Below, piece by piece: positions 61,685-64,000 of a stretch of 64,000 bases of DNA (the first letter of the stretch is position 1; each line of letters starts with the position of its first letter). The DNA comes from JAKVCB01 sp963578605. Lineage in GTDB: Bacteria; Planctomycetota; Planctomycetia; Pirellulales; Lacipirellulaceae. Under the pieces are notes generated by a model, which ran no database searches, was not told where the DNA came from, and saw nothing but the letters and a program-made list of their open reading frames with translations. The position numbers and the translations under genes were made by a program. The DNA lies in the NCBI GenBank assembly GCA_963578605.1, contig CAUZEA010000015.1, forward strand, positions 1-64,000, in the 5' to 3' direction.

Positions 61685-61786
61685 GATAGGCTTATACTAC
61701 CGGCCACATGAGCACATTACTTTTAAAAGGCCAACACAACTCGCCGAAAACTACGCCACTCCCCCCATTCAAACCCTTCGCAACGT

Positions 61787-63742
61787 ATGTCCAGTCCCAA
61801 GGGTGAGCAAAAACGGACCATTTGCAATCGGGATTGTCCCGATGCCTGTGGCATCGTAGCCACGGTCGTGGATGGGAAAGTTGTGCAACTGCAGGGAGAT
61901 AAGGACCATCCGATCACCGGTGGTTTTCTTTGCCACCGTACGAGTCGGTTTCTTGAACTCCAATACGACCCGAACCGAATCATAACCCCCCTGATGAAAC
62001 GGGGAGGAAAGTTTGAGTCTGTCACGTGGGAGGTGGCACTTGATTTTATTGCAGACCGGATGCAGCGAATCCGGGACGAGTCGGGCCCTGCGGCGATCAT
62101 GCATTACCGTTCGGGCGGTTCGATGGGAATGATGAAGTTTGTGACGAACTATTTTTTCGAGCAGTTCGGTCCGGTGACAGTCAAATCGGGCAACGTCTGT
62201 TCGGGGGCTGGAGACGAGGCTCAGCTGACCGATTTCGGCGACAAGGACAGCCACGATTTCTTTGACCTCCTTCACAGCAAGACGATTATTATTTGGGGTA
62301 AGAATGTTTACGTCAGCAGTGTTCATCTGCTACCGGTGCTCAAGGAGGCGAAAAAATGTGGTGCCCGCATGATCCTGATCGACCCGGTCTATCACAAGAC
62401 GGCCACCCTTTGTGATCACCACCTCCAGCCGCGTCCCGGGGGCGATATTGCGATTGCGCTTGGGACCGCCCGGTTGCTTTTTGAAAACGGCCGCTGCGAC
62501 CCGAATGCCGATGCGTATTGTGAGCATCTCGAGGAATTTCGAGCGATGGCATACTCACGGACGCTTGAACAATGGGCCCGGACGGCCGGCGTTGGTGTCC
62601 AGGAGATCAAGACCTTGGCCGAGTATTACGGGGATGGCCCGTCGGCAATCCTGGTGGGCTGGGGCCTTCAACGCAAAGCCTATGGGTCGTCCACGATTCG
62701 TGTTCTGGACGGCTTGGGGGCCATTTCCGGGAACCTGGGAATTCCAGGTGGCGGTGTTTGTTTTTCCAGCAAATGGCTCGGTAATTTCAACATGTCTTTC
62801 CTCCAGGGCGCCGAGGGGGCGCCGCGGACTATTCCCGAACCGCTGCTGGGCCCTGGTATTCTGGAAGCCGCCGATCCGCCGATTCGGATGGTTTGGGTGA
62901 CCGGGGCGAATCCCGTGACCATGCTACCCGAATCGTTGACCGTAAAGCGGGCACTCGAGTCACGTGAGTTGACCGTTGTCGTCGATGCCTTCCTGACCGA
63001 TACGGCCCGCTGTGCTGACGTGGTTTTGCCAACCACCACCTTGCTCGAAGATGATGACTTGTTAGGGTCGTACGGTCACCACTGGATTGCCGAATCGAAG
63101 CCCGTGGTACCTCCACCACCTTTGGTCAAAACAGACTATGAGATTGTCCAAGCGCTGGCGCCGCGGGTTGGGCTGGGGGAACAGTTTTCAGAAGACGTCG
63201 ATACCTGGAAAAAGCGGATTTTAGAACGGGTCTCGCCCGGCGGGGCGTCGCTGGAGAACGTGCGTCGAGGCCCGGTACGCGATCCACTCTCTCACGCCGT
63301 GCTTTTTTCCGACCGCCAATTTTCGACCCACACGGGAAAGGCCAACCTGATCCAGCAGGTGTGTGCCGAACCTCCGGTACCAACTTCTGAACGCCCCTTG
63401 TTCCTGATGGCTTTTTCGACCGAGAAGGCACAAGCGTCACAGTGGCTTCCGGGAACCCAGCAAGGTCCGGCCACCGCCGTGGTGCACCCGGACGCCGCTC
63501 CCGGATTTGCCGACGGTGACAAAGCACGTATTGAATCGGAGATTGCCGAGCTGGCGGTCCTGCTCAAATTCGACAGCCGTCAACGTAAAGACGTGATCCT
63601 GATGGAAAAGGGTGGCTGGCTGAGCGCAGGCCGTTGTGCCAACGCGCTGGTCCCTGCCCAGGCGACAGATGCAGGGGGATGTGCGGTCTATTACGACACG
63701 CCGGTCAAGTTGCTCCCCGCTGCAGGCGGCAATAATTCGTAA
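61787..63742 (+). CDS. Molybdopterin/tungstopterin oxidoreductase, DMSO-reductase superfamily
   Basis: 651 residues without a Tat or Sec signal, so cytoplasmic. The N-terminal 4Fe-4S site is C13-x3-C17-x3-C21 plus C49 (CNRDCPDAC..GFLC). Pterin-binding features follow: YRSGGSMGMMKFVTNYFFEQFG, IIIWGKNVYVSS, LIDPVYHKTA, GWGLQRKAYGSST, MVWVTGANPVTMLP and TARCADVVLPTTTLLEDDD. Cys138 in SGNVCSGAGDEAQ sits where the metal-ligand Cys/Sec of formate dehydrogenases and NapA occurs; this is inference. No electron-transfer subunit is encoded beside it within the window. The metal could be Mo or W; the tungstate importer at 21.4-23.6 kb makes W possible. The substrate is unknown. Confidence 0.9.
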   Translation: MSSPKGEQKRTICNRDCPDACGIVATVVDGKVVQLQGDKDHPITGGFLCHRTSRFLELQYDPNRIITPLMKRGGKFESVTWEVALDFIADRMQRIRDESGPAAIMHYRSGGSMGMMKFVTNYFFEQFGPVTVKSGNVCSGAGDEAQLTDFGDKDSHDFFDLLHSKTIIIWGKNVYVSSVHLLPVLKEAKKCGARMILIDPVYHKTATLCDHHLQPRPGGDIAIALGTARLLFENGRCDPNADAYCEHLEEFRAMAYSRTLEQWARTAGVGVQEIKTLAEYYGDGPSAILVGWGLQRKAYGSSTIRVLDGLGAISGNLGIPGGGVCFSSKWLGNFNMSFLQGAEGAPRTIPEPLLGPGILEAADPPIRMVWVTGANPVTMLPESLTVKRALESRELTVVVDAFLTDTARCADVVLPTTTLLEDDDLLGSYGHHWIAESKPVVPPPPLVKTDYEIVQALAPRVGLGEQFSEDVDTWKKRILERVSPGGASLENVRRGPVRDPLSHAVLFSDRQFSTHTGKANLIQQVCAEPPVPTSERPLFLMAFSTEKAQASQWLPGTQQGPATAVVHPDAAPGFADGDKARIESEIAELAVLLKFDSRQRKDVILMEKGGWLSAGRCANALVPAQATDAGGCAVYYDTPVKLLPAAGGNNS

Positions 63743-63954
63743 GTAGTGCCCAACCAGTCAGAATGGCGCCCCGTGGTCGTTGTACTGGCCTGAACTCGCA
63801 CGGCCTGCTGCTGTTCTCCCGCGACGACCCTGCTTCCGAACAAGTAGCTTCTTTGTATTTCGTGTGGGGCTGAATGAGAACCGTGGGGTCCGCCTCTTTT
63901 TTGCAAAAGTGATTGCTACTTGACACTTCTGGCCTGAAACTCAACACTCACCAC

Positions 63955-64000
63955 ATGATTATTGATGCGCACGTTCATATTGGCTCAACCCAGTACGTCC
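63955..64000 (+). CDS. Start of an amidohydrolase-family gene (partial)
   Basis: The last 46 bases begin with ATG and encode MIIDAHVHIGSTQYV, the characteristic first strand of metal-dependent amidohydrolases with the HxH metal-binding pair. The gene runs off the window. It is 212 bp downstream of the oxidoreductase on the same strand, so co-transcription is possible. Confidence 0.6.
   Translation, partial: MIIDAHVHIGSTQYV

Overview
The window reads as chromosomal DNA of a planctomycete, most likely an aquatic, polysaccharide-degrading member of the Pirellulales. Several signatures point there together: DUF1559 proteins with a prepilin-like N-terminus paired with small lipoproteins; the N-terminal LExLExRxLL surface-protein motif; many PEP-CTERM tails (VPEP plus a membrane segment plus basic residues); dockerin-like EF-hand pairs; and a large set of secreted sulfatase, sialidase and glycosidase-like genes. 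This is an inference from gene content, since no rRNA is present. I found no tRNA, rRNA, CRISPR array, insertion sequence or phage gene.

Region 1 (1-13.8 kb, minus strand) is one giant gene encoding a secreted multi-enzyme chain of about 4,360-4,470 residues. In order it carries a CBM2-like module, Ig-like modules, an unassigned barrel-like hydrolase, a dockerin pair, Calx-beta, a second Calx-beta with a GH18 chitinase inside it, GH9, an unassigned helical block, GH81 with a dockerin pair inside it, a GH26-like barrel, DUF1996 and Ig-like modules. Its frame ends at a TGA, but the +1 frame immediately continues into an endonuclease/exonuclease/phosphatase (EEP) domain that runs off the window. 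Region 2 (13.8-18.4 kb, minus) has a two-domain multicopper oxidase behind a TolC-type efflux protein, then a GAPDH with a long N-terminal extension. Region 3 (19-23.6 kb, plus) has a dicarboxylate-symporter-like protein fused to a solute-binding domain, then a tupBCA-like tungstate ABC operon.

Region 4 (23.8-33.3 kb) holds a 14-repeat VCBS/FG-GAP protein, two decayed genes (a cupin protein and a sialidase-like protein, each with frameshifts and in-frame stops), a PEP-CTERM/dockerin protein whose signal peptide is built from a 15-bp tandem repeat, an intact sialidase-like gene, a GDSL esterase with a PEP-CTERM tail, and an HpcH/HpaI aldolase. Region 5 (33.8-41 kb) has a GH99-like PEP-CTERM protein, a duplicated alpha/beta hydrolase whose first half has lost its nucleophile, and two tail-to-tail paralogous beta-propeller-like secreted proteins.

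Region 6 (41.3-54.7 kb) has two lipoprotein/DUF1559 pairs bracketing a 976-residue secreted barrel-like protein and a 1,380-residue FG-GAP/UnbV/dockerin surface protein, followed by two paralogous PEP-CTERM proteins. Region 7 (55.4-64 kb) has an FAD oxidoreductase, an unrecognised gene, a gene in which the first half of a sulfatase is joined to a parallel beta-helix domain, an SGNH hydrolase, an orphan PEP-CTERM tail, a molybdopterin/tungstopterin oxidoreductase and the first codons of an amidohydrolase. The overall theme is extracellular glycan attack by large modular, surface-sorted proteins. Tungstate uptake and the pterin oxidoreductase may be functionally linked, but that is inference.
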